Origin: JAICYJ01 sp035473255
GTDB lineage: Bacteria > Actinomycetota > Thermoleophilia > Gaiellales > JAICJC01
Assembly (NCBI GenBank): GCA_035473255.1
Contig: DATIOK010000130.1
Coordinates: 13,704 to 77,703 of the forward strand
DNA length: 64,000 bases
Reading direction: 5' to 3'
In this document: positions 23,822-32,533 of the stretch, piece by piece
How positions within the stretch are numbered: the stretch's first letter is position 1
How the letters are laid out: each line of letters begins with the position of its first letter
Made by a program: the position numbers and the translations under genes
The notes under the pieces: model-generated
The model's database searches: none
What the model was told of the DNA's origin: nothing
Seen by the model: only the letters and a program-made list of their open reading frames with translations

Positions 23822-25665
23822 AGCGCGGTCAGGCCGAGCTCGTTGCTGAGGCCGCGCTGCACCTCTGCCACCGCGCGGAAGGCGTCCTTCAGGTAGCGGC
23901 GGGTGAGCGGGGCCAGCTCGCGCGGGTCGATCGCGTCGTTCGGCTTCGCTCCCCGGCGCAGCGCGTCGATCTGGCTCTCCATGCGCAGGTCGGTGAACAG
24001 CTCGAACGCGACCCGCAGCGTCGAGGCCCAGCGGCCGTCGAGCGTGCCGGCCCGTTCCGCCGCGTCCAGGCGCGCGGCGGTGGAGGTCTCCGACGATCCC
24101 GCGGACATCGCCGCCCAGCGGGCGATGTCGACGACCGGCAGCAGCCCGCCGGACTTGATGTCGAGGGTGCCGCGCCGCTCGCCGTCGTGCTCGACCACGA
24201 AGTCGCGGAAGAAGCCCGTGGGCGGCCGGTCGCTGAGCGCGAACAGGCCCAGCCGCCGCAGCAGCTGGGGGTGGCGCCGGGCGCCCGCGAACACGTCCCC
24301 GACGGCGCGCCAGCCTGACTCGGTCGTCCACACCGGCCGGCCGTCGATCATCAGCGACACCAGGATCAGCGCCTTCTCCTCGGTGGGATCGTCCAGCCAC
24401 GACCGCGCCGCCGCCAGCCAGGCCCCCTGCGATCGCAGGAACAGCGGCTTGCAGGCGACGGCGCCGTTGGGGCATCGCGGTATGCCGCAGCGCTCGAGGC
24501 CGGCCACAACCTCGGCGGCCACACGCGCGAGCGGCTCCCGCACCGCCGGGTCGTCGCCCTCGCCTTGCCAGGCGATCGCGCTGTCCTGGTCGGAGCTGGG
24601 GAAGGCCTCGCGCCGGGCCACGCTGCCGAGCGACAGCCAGGTGAACGGCGCCAATTCCGGGTGCCCGTCGATGACCAGCTCGATCATGCGGCGCGTGAGC
24701 GCGTCGTGGACGGTGGCGATCACCCGTGAGATGGAAGCGGCGGCGATCTTGGCGTCGTGCAGGCCGATGATCGTGTCCGAGAGCGGCTCCACGGCGGCCG
24801 CCAGCTCGTCGACGGTGGTCGCCGCCGTGATCGCTCTGCGCAGGAGGAAGGGGGTGCGCGTCTCCACCGCCATCAGATCGGTGTCGGAGATGACGCCGAT
24901 CACGCGGCCGGATGCGTCCACCACCGGCAGGTGGCGGACGCCGCGGTCGAGCATGTCCAGCAGCGCGTCGGCGCCGGTGACGTCGTCGGCGATGGTGGTG
25001 GCCGGGGCGGTCATCACCTCCGACACGGGGGTGTCGGCGGGCACCCCCGCGGCCACCACGCGCTCGCGCAGGTCGCGGTCGGTGACGATGCCGAATCCGT
25101 CGCCGAGATCGACCAGCACGGCCGACGAGCTGGCCTCGACCATGCGCCGGGCGGCCTCCTGCACCGTCGCGGCGGGAGCGGCGATCACCGGGTCGCCGCG
25201 GAGCAGGCGGCTGACGGGCCGGCGGGCCGGGTCGACCACGGCGATCGCCAGCGGATCCAGCTCGCGCTGCAGCATCTCGTAGCGGCCCGCCAGCGAGCGG
25301 GCCGCGAACCGCAGGGCGGCCGGCCGTGCCAGCACCGGCCGGATCGCCTCGGCCGGCAGGCGGTAGAGCAGCGAGTCCTCGGCGGCCCGCACCGCCAGCG
25401 CCGTCGGCCACTCCGACAGCAGCGAGGCGTGACCGAACATCTCACCCTCCGACAGCATGTCCACGACCCGGTCGCCGTCCAGCAGCTCGACGGCGCCGCG
25501 CCGCACCACCCAGGCCACGCCGGGCGTCGTCACCGCCTGCTCGAGCACCATGGTTCCGGCCTCCGCGTACTCGATCTCGCAGGCCGCGGCCACCTCGTCC
25601 AGCTCCTCCTCGCTGAGCGTGTCGAAGGGCGGGTTGTCTCGCAGGAACTCCGCGATCTCGTGCAT
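23818..25665 (-). CDS. cNMP-binding, double-CBS, DUF294 nucleotidyltransferase-like protein
   Basis: A 615-residue multi-domain protein. Residues about 5-120 form a cyclic-nucleotide-binding domain (PPFDTLSEEELDEVAAAC, then LLSEWPTALAVRAAEDSLLYRL), 155-275 two CBS repeats (VSEVMTAPATTI and GVRHLPVVDASGRVIGVISDTDL), and 300-450 the DUF294 nucleotidyltransferase-like domain with FTWLSLGSVARREAFPSSDQDSAIAW, matching the GlnD-type GS-x9-D-x-D signature. A DUF294_C domain follows. It probably senses nucleotides and energy state; the target is unknown. I chose MHEIAEF at 25665, as the residues before it look untranslated. First gene of a pair with the exonuclease. Confidence 0.88.
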   Translation of the reverse strand: MHEIAEFLRDNPPFDTLSEEELDEVAAACEIEYAEAGTMVLEQAVTTPGVAWVVRRGAVELLDGDRVVDMLSEGEMFGHASLLSEWPTALAVRAAEDSLLYRLPAEAIRPVLARPAALRFAARSLAGRYEMLQRELDPLAIAVVDPARRPVSRLLRGDPVIAAPAATVQEAARRMVEASSSAVLVDLGDGFGIVTDRDLRERVVAAGVPADTPVSEVMTAPATTIADDVTGADALLDMLDRGVRHLPVVDASGRVIGVISDTDLMAVETRTPFLLRRAITAATTVDELAAAVEPLSDTIIGLHDAKIAAASISRVIATVHDALTRRMIELVIDGHPELAPFTWLSLGSVARREAFPSSDQDSAIAWQGEGDDPAVREPLARVAAEVVAGLERCGIPRCPNGAVACKPLFLRSQGAWLAAARSWLDDPTEEKALILVSLMIDGRPVWTTESGWRAVGDVFAGARRHPQLLRRLGLFALSDRPPTGFFRDFVVEHDGERRGTLDIKSGGLLPVVDIARWAAMSAGSSETSTAARLDAAERAGTLDGRWASTLRVAFELFTDLRMESQIDALRRGAKPNDAIDPRELAPLTRRYLKDAFRAVAEVQRGLSNELGLTAL

Positions 25666-25938
25666 ATGCAGGACGATCCTAAGGTTCGGGAACCGTAAAT
25701 GTTTTTCGCGGGTGATTGACGCGGCACGCACCCTTCGCTACCCCGAGCCTACGGAGTTCATCGGGTGAAGGGGGTCAAACGATGATGAAGTCCCAGACAG
25801 TGTCGACGACCGTGGCGATCGCGCCACCCGCCGGCATGCGAAAGTTGAGCGGCACGATGACGGTTCGCCGCATCGTTCCGCGTTGAGCGCGGGGGCGTGA
25901 TCTTGGGTCGCGCACGGGCGACGTGCTAGCGTCAACCC

Positions 25939-26439
25939 GTGCGCGACTCCAGATATCACGGCAGTTTCGACCATCCCGTCCGAGCATTCCTGATTGGCGT
26001 CACGTTGCTGGTGCTGCTGTTCGGAGGGTTCGTGGTCGGAATCGAGGCGGGTAAGAACCCGATCGAGCAGACGAGCGCGGCTGTTCGGATAGTGACCACG
26101 AAGGGCCACGTTCACCCCGTCACAGTCGGCCTGCCGGTCGTGAGCACCGTGATCGACGGCCGCACTAGCGTGGTCACGCTGCCGGGTTCGGTGCGCCGGC
26201 AGGTGGTCGTGATCCACCGCCATGGCAAGACCCTCTACGGATACGCCACGATCCAGCCGCCGCTCGCCGGGGACACCAGCTTCACCAACAGCGCCGCGAC
26301 CGTCTACGAGCCGGCACCGGTGACGGTGACGACGCCGCCCGAGACGGTGACCGCGCCGCCGGTGACGGTGACCGTGACCGTGACCGCGCCACCGCCCTCG
26401 TCGACCGACTCCTCCGGCACCGCCCAGACCGGTCCCTGA
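25939..26439 (+). CDS. Single-pass membrane protein with Thr/Pro/Val-rich tail
   Basis: A 166-residue protein from GTG 25939. A membrane helix at about residues 15-38 (AFLIGVTLLVLLFGGFVVGI) is followed by an extracytoplasmic domain of about 85 residues rich in beta strands, and a low-complexity tail in which P(V/E)TVT units recur (PVTVTTPPETVT, PPVTVTVTV). The tail may span the cell wall. No homologous family is recognised. The 273-base gap before it holds no clear gene, though a 32-codon minus-strand frame exists there. Confidence 0.65.
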   Translation: MRDSRYHGSFDHPVRAFLIGVTLLVLLFGGFVVGIEAGKNPIEQTSAAVRIVTTKGHVHPVTVGLPVVSTVIDGRTSVVTLPGSVRRQVVVIHRHGKTLYGYATIQPPLAGDTSFTNSAATVYEPAPVTVTTPPETVTAPPVTVTVTVTAPPPSSTDSSGTAQTGP

Positions 26440-26502
26440 CCCGCCCGCGGGTACGTGCCAACTTTGCCACGACCTGTTGCGGGTTTCCCCGCGACCTGCG
26501 TC

Positions 26503-26636
26503 GAGGGCCGAAGCGGTGTTTGACTCCAATAGTTGGGCTTTTCGCTTAGCTGAGCCAATCGCCAGTCACAGCGGGCGTGACACCCGTCAAGAATGGGTGC
26601 CTGAATGCCGCGGCGGCCAGGTCGGTGTTTGACACC
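26503..26636 (+). repeat. Intergenic repeat copy A with paired GGTGTTTGAC motifs
   Basis: The stretch starts GAGGGCCGAAGC, carries GGTGTTTGACTCC at 26515-26527 and GGTGTTTGACACC at 26624-26636, and aligns without any net gap to copy B at 39895-40028. The two motifs are 109 bases apart in both. Similarity may extend about 45 bases upstream. Part is AT-rich (CAATAGTTGG, TTTTCGCTTAGC). It sits at the 3' ends of two convergent genes. Confidence 0.72.
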
Positions 26637-26668
26637 AGCTCCGCGCCCGTGGGGAGCCTTCGCAGCGC

Positions 26669-27262
26669 CTACGGGCGGTAAGCGTGGAGCTCGGGGCCGT
26701 GGCGCTTTAGCCAGGCCTGCGCCGCCCGGCGGAACGGGTAGGCCTCGTCCACCAGCTGCCAGAAGCGGCGCGAATGGTTCATCTGACGCAGGTGGCACAG
26801 CTCGTGGACGACCACGTAGTCGGCGACCCAGGCCGGCGCCATCACCAGCCGCCACGAGAACGACAGCGTGCCGCGAGTCGAGCATGAGCCCCAGCGTGAG
26901 CGCGGGTCGCCGACCCGGATCCGCGACCAGCCGCTGACCTCGAGCCGGGCCGCCTCGCGCTCGACCGTCTCGGTCAGCATCCCCCGCGCCTGCCGCCGGT
27001 ACCAGGCCCCCAGGTCGCCCGCAGGAGCCGGCCGAGGCTCGCCGTCCAGCCAGGCGACGCCCTCGCGCTGGAGGCCCAGCGATGGCTCTGGCTCAGCCGC
27101 GCGCCGCCGCTCGATCCACTCGCGGTGCTCCGCCACGAAACCGTCGATCCAGGCCGCCGAGGTGCCCGGCGGCACCACCACCTCGACCGGCCGGTGCGGC
27201 GCCACCACGATCCGCGCCCGGCGCACGCGGCTGGACTCGCGGATCAGGAGAGGCGGCGTCAT
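26669..27262 (-). CDS. YgjP-like metallopeptidase (M48, DUF45)
   Basis: A 197-residue protein with the zinc motif VVHELCHLRQMNHSRRFWQLV (HExxH, third ligand His in NHS) at about residues 150-170, after the family's WGSCSTRGTLSFSWRLVMAP segment near 122-141. These domains, known from YgjP and the WLM/SprT-like group, are believed to be proteases acting on cytosolic substrates. The N-terminal part has RARIVVAPHRPVEVVVPPG, a typical small beta domain. Divergent from the MFS gene (28 bases). Confidence 0.92.
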   Translation of the reverse strand: MTPPLLIRESSRVRRARIVVAPHRPVEVVVPPGTSAAWIDGFVAEHREWIERRRAAEPEPSLGLQREGVAWLDGEPRPAPAGDLGAWYRRQARGMLTETVEREAARLEVSGWSRIRVGDPRSRWGSCSTRGTLSFSWRLVMAPAWVADYVVVHELCHLRQMNHSRRFWQLVDEAYPFRRAAQAWLKRHGPELHAYRP

Positions 27263-27290
27263 CGCTCGAGACTACCCATAGACTCGGCCG

Positions 27291-28433
27291 ATGCGACGGC
27301 TCCTGATCCTGCTCTACGCGCTGATCTTCGTGGACGAGGTGGTGCTGGTGTCGCTGGTGCCGCTGCTGCCGTCCTACCGCGACGCCTTCTCCCTATCCGG
27401 GTTCGAGTCGGGAGTCGCCTTGTCGGCGGCGAGCCTCGCGATCGTCGCCGGGGCCATCCCCGGCGGAGTCGCCGGCGACCGGCTCGGCCACCGCCGCGTT
27501 ACGCTCGCGGCCGGCCTGCTACTGGCCGCCTCCTGCCTGGGCCAGGGGCTCGCCGTCGGCCTCTGGACGCTGGTCGCCGCCCGGCTCGCCTTCGGCGTCG
27601 CCTCGGCCGTGATCTGGTCGGCCGGCCTGTCGTGGCTGTCCGACTCCGCCGGCGAGGATCGGCCCGGCGCCGTCGGCGCCGTGATCGCCGTGGCCGGGCT
27701 GGGTGGGATGGTCGGCCCGGTCTTCGCCGGCGTCCTGGCCGACCGGGTCAGCCGCGGTGCGCCGTTCCTGATCCTGGCCGCCGTTTCGCTGGGACTGGTG
27801 GTCGCGCTCGCCTTCGCCGACCACGGCAGCGAAGGCCGCCATGAGCAGCAGCTGCGGCTGAGCGCCGCGCTCGGCCTGGCCCGCCGCAACCCGCTGATCG
27901 CGGGTGCCGTCACGCTGATGCTGCTGGGCGGCTTCTCGGACGGCGTCGTGTTCCTGGTCGCCCCCGCGCAGCTCAGCGATGCCGGCCGCTCGACCGCCAC
28001 CATCGGCCTGATCCTCTCGATCGGCTCGGGCGTGTTCATCGCATGCAGCGCGCTGGCCGCGCGCACCGGCAAGTGGACCGTGACCCTGGTCGCAGGCGCC
28101 ATCTGCACCGCCCTCTCGGCGCTGGTGCTGCTGCCGGTGCTCGGCACCAGCACGTCGGCGGTCGTGGCCGGCATGCTGATCGTGCGCGCCGCCCCGCTCG
28201 GCTTCATGTACGCGGTGGCGCTGCCGCTGGGCGTGCGCGGCGCGCGCAACGCCGGGATCGGGGTGGGCGCCGTCAACGGCATGACCGCGTTCGCCTGGGG
28301 CGCGGCCAGTTTCGGCGGCGCGATCGTCGCCGGCGCCGGCCTCGACCAGCCCGGCCCGAGCGCCGTCTACGGCTTCCTGACGGCCTGCTGCCTCGCCGCC
28401 ACCGCCTACCTGCTGGCGCTGGGCCGGCGCTAG
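27291..28433 (+). CDS. MFS transporter
   Basis: A 380-residue membrane protein with 12 predicted helices. It begins MRRLLILLYALIFVDEVVLVSLVPLLPSYRDAFSLSGFESG, and loop 2-3 carries GGVAGDRLGHRRVTLAAG, the MFS signature GxxxDRxGRR. Helices 4 to 5 (RLAFGVASAVIWSAGLSWLSD) fit the multidrug/sugar exporter group. Substrate not readable. A 90-base structured leader follows before the next gene, so these two are probably not simply co-transcribed. Confidence 0.88.
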   Translation: MRRLLILLYALIFVDEVVLVSLVPLLPSYRDAFSLSGFESGVALSAASLAIVAGAIPGGVAGDRLGHRRVTLAAGLLLAASCLGQGLAVGLWTLVAARLAFGVASAVIWSAGLSWLSDSAGEDRPGAVGAVIAVAGLGGMVGPVFAGVLADRVSRGAPFLILAAVSLGLVVALAFADHGSEGRHEQQLRLSAALGLARRNPLIAGAVTLMLLGGFSDGVVFLVAPAQLSDAGRSTATIGLILSIGSGVFIACSALAARTGKWTVTLVAGAICTALSALVLLPVLGTSTSAVVAGMLIVRAAPLGFMYAVALPLGVRGARNAGIGVGAVNGMTAFAWGAASFGGAIVAGAGLDQPGPSAVYGFLTACCLAATAYLLALGRR

Positions 28434-28448
28434 CCCCCGGTAGCGGTG

Positions 28449-28538
28449 CAGACGGCGGCCGGGCCTTCGTGCGCGTGGCCCCCGGGGGATAACCGCACCA
28501 ACCCTTCAGGCAAACCGTATCGATCGGAGACGCCGCTG
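28449..28538 (+). promoter_or_regulatory. Riboswitch-like structured leader (weak resemblance to glycine aptamer)
   Basis: CAGaCGGCG (28449-28457) pairs with CGCCGCTG (28531-28538) around a one-base bulge, closing a 90-base domain. Inside, an interior stem GGGCC/GGCCC is followed by GGATAACCGC and by CTTCAGGCAAACCG near 28504-28517, close to the (CT)CAGGCAAAACGG 3' signature of glycine riboswitches. The 5' GAAGGxGCAA signature is not clear. The start codon lies 16 bases downstream. A non-riboswitch attenuator is the alternative. Confidence 0.32.
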
Positions 28539-28554
28539 GTGACACGCTGCGGGC

Positions 28555-30330
28555 ATGATCCTCGTCGCCCCAACCCAGCGCCCGATCAGCTCGATCGTCA
28601 CCCGCATCGGTGCCTGGCTGCCCCGTGGTTGGGGCGACCTGGCCCGCCAGCTGGCCATCTTCGCGCTGTTCGACCTGCTCTACGAGGCGACCCGCACACT
28701 GGCCGTCGGTGACCGCGCGGTCGCCCTTCGCCACGCCAACGACATCGTCTCGGCCGAGCGCTCGCTGGGGATGTTCCATGAGCTCGACGTCCAGCACTTC
28801 GCGGCCACGTCGCCGCATTTCGTGCAGGCTGTCGCCAACTGGACGTACTTCAACTGCCAGTTCACGATCAGCTTCGGGTTCCTGTTCTGGGTCTACCTGC
28901 GCCGCAACCATGCGTTCCCGCTGGTGCGCAACGTGTTCATCGTTGCCAACACGATCGGCCTGGCCTGCTACACGCTCTACCCGGCGGCACCGCCGCGGAT
29001 GCTGGGCTCGCTCGGCTTCGTGGACACGCTCAACGAGACGTCCGTCAATCACCACTCCGGCCTGATCGCATCGCTGTCCAACCCGTACGCGGCGATGCCC
29101 AGCCTGCACACCGCCTACGCCCTGATCGTCGGCATTTCCGCCGTCATGCTCGTCCGCACCCGCGTGCTGCGCGTGCTGTGGGCCGTCTACCCGGCACTGG
29201 TCGTGTTCTCGATCGTGGCCACCGCCAACCACTTCTTCCTCGACGCGGCCGGCGGCGCCGCCGTGGCGATGCTCGCCGCGCTCGCCGTCTATGCGGCCCA
29301 CACGCGCAGCCGGCGACTCGCGGCTGTGCTGGTGGCGGCGCCGGTCGCGTCGTTCCTGGTCTACGGCTTCGCCGGCCGCGCCGGCCAGGCCGCCGATACG
29401 CTTGCGGCCGTGGCCCTGGGAACGCTGGCGCTGGCGATGGCCGCCAACCTGGTGTCCGTCTGGCTGAAGGCTGCCGTCTGGCGCCGCACCCTGGACGCCG
29501 TCGACGACGCCCCGCGGCTGACGACGCGCGACCTGCTGCCCAGCGTCTTCATCGGCTTCCTGTTCAACACGGTGCTGGTCGCCCGGCTGGGCGAGCTGGT
29601 GCGGGTCGCGGTGCTGACCCGCCGCATCCGCCGCTCCGGATCGCAGCTGCCTGTGACCGCGGTCGCCGGCACGCTGGTCGCCGAACAGCTCGTGCTCGGC
29701 GCGGCGCTGGCCGTGATCGGCGCGGGTCTGGCGCTGACGATCGTCGACCTGCCCGCGTGGGCCGACTCGACGCTGATGGTTCTCGGTGCCCTGACCGGTG
29801 GCGCCGTGATCGCCGGGATCCTCGCCAGGCGCACACAGCCGACCCTTCCCTCTCGGCTCACGCGCCTGGCGGGCCCGGCACGAGAGCTGCGCCGCAGCCT
29901 GCGGATCATGCGCGATCCCCGGCGCCTGGCCGTGGCGCTGGCTCTGGGTGTCGCCTCGTGGGCGGCCCAGATCGCCGGCATCTACTGGACGCTCGACGCG
30001 TTCGGCCTGCCCCATACGATCACCTCGGCCTCGGCCGTGTTCATGGTCTCGACGCTGGTCGGCGTGGTGCCGCTGATGCCCGGGAACGTGGGCGTCTTCC
30101 AGATTGCGGTGGCTGGCGTGCTGGCCTCGTCATTCGGGATCTCGGCCGCATCCGGCGCCGCGTTTGCGATCGGCCTGCAGGCCACCGAGGTGCTGCTCGG
30201 TGCCGGAATCGGGGCACTGTTCCTGCTGGCCGAGAGCGCCTCCTTCACCGAGCTGCGCCGAGCCGCTCCGGCGGCAGCGACCGTCACGCCGTGCGAGGCG
30301 TACGACCGGCAGCTGGCCTACGCTGCCTAG
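28555..30330 (+). CDS. PAP2-family phosphatase/phosphotransferase fused to UPF0104 (LPG-synthase-like) membrane domain
   Basis: A 591-residue protein with about 14 membrane helices. Residues 30-260 form a PAP2_3 (inositol-phosphorylceramide-synthase-like) domain with AMPSLHTAYALIVG and ANHFFLDAAGGAAVAM, containing the two catalytic His of the PAP2 signature. Residues 290-580 are a UPF0104/AglD-like domain (DLLPSVFIGFLFNTVLVARLGELVRVAVLTRR and VPLMPGNVGVFQIAVAGVL), the flippase-like transmembrane part of lysyl-phosphatidylglycerol synthases. The pair could move or modify a lipid-linked head group. It adjoins the PGRP-type lipoprotein without a gap (next ATG at 30331). Confidence 0.85.
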   Translation: MILVAPTQRPISSIVTRIGAWLPRGWGDLARQLAIFALFDLLYEATRTLAVGDRAVALRHANDIVSAERSLGMFHELDVQHFAATSPHFVQAVANWTYFNCQFTISFGFLFWVYLRRNHAFPLVRNVFIVANTIGLACYTLYPAAPPRMLGSLGFVDTLNETSVNHHSGLIASLSNPYAAMPSLHTAYALIVGISAVMLVRTRVLRVLWAVYPALVVFSIVATANHFFLDAAGGAAVAMLAALAVYAAHTRSRRLAAVLVAAPVASFLVYGFAGRAGQAADTLAAVALGTLALAMAANLVSVWLKAAVWRRTLDAVDDAPRLTTRDLLPSVFIGFLFNTVLVARLGELVRVAVLTRRIRRSGSQLPVTAVAGTLVAEQLVLGAALAVIGAGLALTIVDLPAWADSTLMVLGALTGGAVIAGILARRTQPTLPSRLTRLAGPARELRRSLRIMRDPRRLAVALALGVASWAAQIAGIYWTLDAFGLPHTITSASAVFMVSTLVGVVPLMPGNVGVFQIAVAGVLASSFGISAASGAAFAIGLQATEVLLGAGIGALFLLAESASFTELRRAAPAAATVTPCEAYDRQLAYAA

Positions 30331-31119
30331 ATGATTCGGGCAATCGGCTGGTGTGTGGCGGCCGTGTTAAGCGCGGTGATCCTGACGGTCGCGGGCTGCG
30401 CCGCCGCGGGCGGGGCAAGCAGCATGACGTCGTCATCGCCGCCGCCGTCGGTCGCGGCCACCAGGCCGCCCCCGACCACCACCACGATCACCGACCCGGT
30501 GCCGCCCACCACCACGACGCCGCCGCCGGCGCCGCCCACGCCGTCGGCGGCGAAGCCGCCCATCACCCGGGACCGCATCAGGTACGGCGCGAAGCGACGC
30601 GCCGAGATGGCCGGCTACGCGTACCGCCACTACGGCGTGCGCAGCTTCCGGCTGCACCCGAAGCTGATCGTGCTGCACTTCACCGACAGCGGGCCTGGCT
30701 CGTACCCCGGCGTGCACGCGCTGTTCAACGCCAACGCGCCCAACGGCGGCGAGCTTCCCGGCGTCTGCGCGCACTACGTGGTCGACCAGGACGGCACCAT
30801 CTACCAGCAGGTACCGCTCGGTATCATGTGCCGGCATGCGATCGGCGTCAACGACCACGCGATCGGCATCGAGATGATCCAGCAGCAGGGCATCTCGTCG
30901 CACTGGGCCGACCAGCAGATCCTGCATCGCCGCCCCCAGATCCGGAGCGTGCTGGCGCTGGTGCGCTGGCTGCAGGGCCGCTTCCACATCGCCCAGAGGA
31001 ACGTCATCGGCCACTCGATGGCCAACCACTCGCCCTTCTTCCACGACCGCGAGGGCTGGCGCAACGACCACACCGACTGGCAGGCGCAGGACGTGCGGGA
31101 GCTGAGGCGGCGCCTGTAG
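30331..31119 (+). CDS. N-acetylmuramoyl-L-alanine amidase / PGRP-type lipoprotein
   Basis: A 262-residue secreted protein. The signal ends in the lipobox LTVAGC (Cys23); then comes a Pro/Thr-rich linker to about residue 78. The amidase_2 domain starts with LIVLHFTDSGPG (zinc ligand His), has AHYVVDQDGTIYQQVPL and the second His in CRHAIGVNDHAIGIEM, and ends with NVIGHSMANHSPF (third ligand, His). It cleaves the amide between MurNAc and the stem peptide of cell wall. Thus it works outside the membrane, next to the lipid-handling gene. Immediately after the previous gene with no spacer. Confidence 0.9.
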   Translation: MIRAIGWCVAAVLSAVILTVAGCAAAGGASSMTSSSPPPSVAATRPPPTTTTITDPVPPTTTTPPPAPPTPSAAKPPITRDRIRYGAKRRAEMAGYAYRHYGVRSFRLHPKLIVLHFTDSGPGSYPGVHALFNANAPNGGELPGVCAHYVVDQDGTIYQQVPLGIMCRHAIGVNDHAIGIEMIQQQGISSHWADQQILHRRPQIRSVLALVRWLQGRFHIAQRNVIGHSMANHSPFFHDREGWRNDHTDWQAQDVRELRRRL

Positions 31120-31129
31120 CCTGAGCGGC

Positions 31130-32533
31130 GTGATCCTCGCAATCGACCAGGGCACCACCGGCACAACGTGCCTCGTCGTCGACGACGACGGCCTGGTGCG
31201 CGGTCGCGGGTCACGTCCGATCGAGCAGCGCTACCCCCGGCCGGGCTGGGTCGAGCACGACCCCGAGCAGCTGTGGAGCAGCGTCACCGAGTCGGCAGCG
31301 GATGCGCTGGCGGCGGCCGGCGTATCGGCCGCCGACATACGCGCGATCGGCATCACCAACCAGCGTGAGACCACGGTCCTGTGGGACCGGTCGAGTGGCC
31401 GCGCGGTGGCCGACGCGATCGTGTGGCAGGACCGCCGCACGGCCGCCGCCTGCGCCGATCTGCCTGCCGGCCTGATCCGCGAGCTGACCGGCCTCACTCC
31501 CGACCCGTACTTCTCGGCCACCAAGCTGGCCTGGCTGCTCGAGCACGCGGTCGATTCGCCTGAGGGCCTGGCGTTCGGCACCGTGGACAGCTGGCTGATC
31601 TGGAAGCTGACCGGCGGCCAGGTGCACGCCACCGATCCCACCAACGCCTCGCGCACCATGCTCTGCTCGCTGCGGACGCTTGACTGGGACGACCGCCTGC
31701 TCGAGCTGTTCGGCGTGCCGGCCAACCTGCTGCCGGAGATCCGGCCGTCCAGCGGCCTGTTCGGGGAAGCCCGGCTGCTGGGAGCGCAGCTGCCGGTGAT
31801 GGGCGTGGCCGGCGACCAGCAGGCGGCGCTGTTCGGCCAGGCCTGCCTCGAGCCCGGACAGGCCAAGGTCACGTACGGCACCGGTAGCTTCCTGCTGGTG
31901 AACGACGGCGAGCGGCGCGACCCGCCGCCGCACGGCCTGGTGCGGACGGCCGCGGCGCAGCCCGGGGTGACGGCACTCGAGGGCTCGGTGTTCGTGTCGG
32001 GGGCAGCCGTCCAGTGGCTGCGGGACGGGCTCGGGATCCTGGCGGACGCCGGCGACAGCGCCCGGCTGGCCGCCTCGCTGGACGGAAACGACGGCGTCTA
32101 CTTCGTGCCCGCCCTGGCCGGGTTGGGGTCGCCCTGGTGGGACGCCGATGCGCGCGGGCTGATCACGGGCCTCACCCGCGGCAGCACCCGCGCTCACCTG
32201 GCGCGAGCGGCGCTCGAGGCGATCGCCTACCAGGTGCGGGATGTGGTGGAGGCGATCCCGGGCGGGGTGGTCGCCCTGCGGGCCGACGGCGGAGCGGCCG
32301 CCAACGACTGGCTGATGCAGTTCCAGGCCGACCTGCTGGGCGTGGCCGTGGAGGTTGCCGTCGAGCGGGAGATGACGGCGCTGGGCGCCGCTGCGCTGGC
32401 GTCCGGCCGGCCCCCGGCTGTCGCCGCCGGGAAGGTCTACGAGCCGCGCATGTCACGCGACCAGTCCGACGCGCTGCACCACGACTGGTTGGTCGCAGTG
32501 CAGCGCGCCAGGAGCGCCGGTCCCGCTAGCTGA
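31130..32533 (+). CDS. glpK: Glycerol kinase
   Basis: A 467-residue FGGY-family kinase from GTG 31130. ILAIDQGTTGTTCLVVDDDG is the phosphate-1 motif, followed by RPGWVEHDPEQLW, ITNQRETTVLWDRSSGRAVADAIVWQDRRT (glycerol-binding Arg and the FGGY family core) and, later, KVTYGTGSFLLVN and FVPALAGLGSPWWD. It phosphorylates glycerol to glycerol 3-phosphate. It is a little shorter than the usual 500. No glpD or glpF lies in the window. Its 3' end overlaps the convergent DHA2 transporter by eight bases. Confidence 0.95.
   Translation: MILAIDQGTTGTTCLVVDDDGLVRGRGSRPIEQRYPRPGWVEHDPEQLWSSVTESAADALAAAGVSAADIRAIGITNQRETTVLWDRSSGRAVADAIVWQDRRTAAACADLPAGLIRELTGLTPDPYFSATKLAWLLEHAVDSPEGLAFGTVDSWLIWKLTGGQVHATDPTNASRTMLCSLRTLDWDDRLLELFGVPANLLPEIRPSSGLFGEARLLGAQLPVMGVAGDQQAALFGQACLEPGQAKVTYGTGSFLLVNDGERRDPPPHGLVRTAAAQPGVTALEGSVFVSGAAVQWLRDGLGILADAGDSARLAASLDGNDGVYFVPALAGLGSPWWDADARGLITGLTRGSTRAHLARAALEAIAYQVRDVVEAIPGGVVALRADGGAAANDWLMQFQADLLGVAVEVAVEREMTALGAAALASGRPPAVAAGKVYEPRMSRDQSDALHHDWLVAVQRARSAGPAS

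Noticed and set aside
25775..25873. 32-codon minus-strand frame starting MRRTVIVPLNFRMPAGG in the 25666-25938 gap
   Set aside because: Hydrophobic and with a plausible start, but too short and without homologue or ribosome-site support to call a gene.
26300..26410. Short tandem GTGACGGTGACC-like units that could suggest a CRISPR or VNTR
   Set aside because: They encode the Thr/Val/Pro tail of the protein at 25939-26439, are not spaced by unique spacers and are in frame.
27401..27440. GGGTTCGAGTCGGGAG resembling a tRNA T-arm
   Set aside because: It is inside the MFS coding frame (FESGVA) and no acceptor or anticodon stem surrounds it. No tRNA was found in the window.
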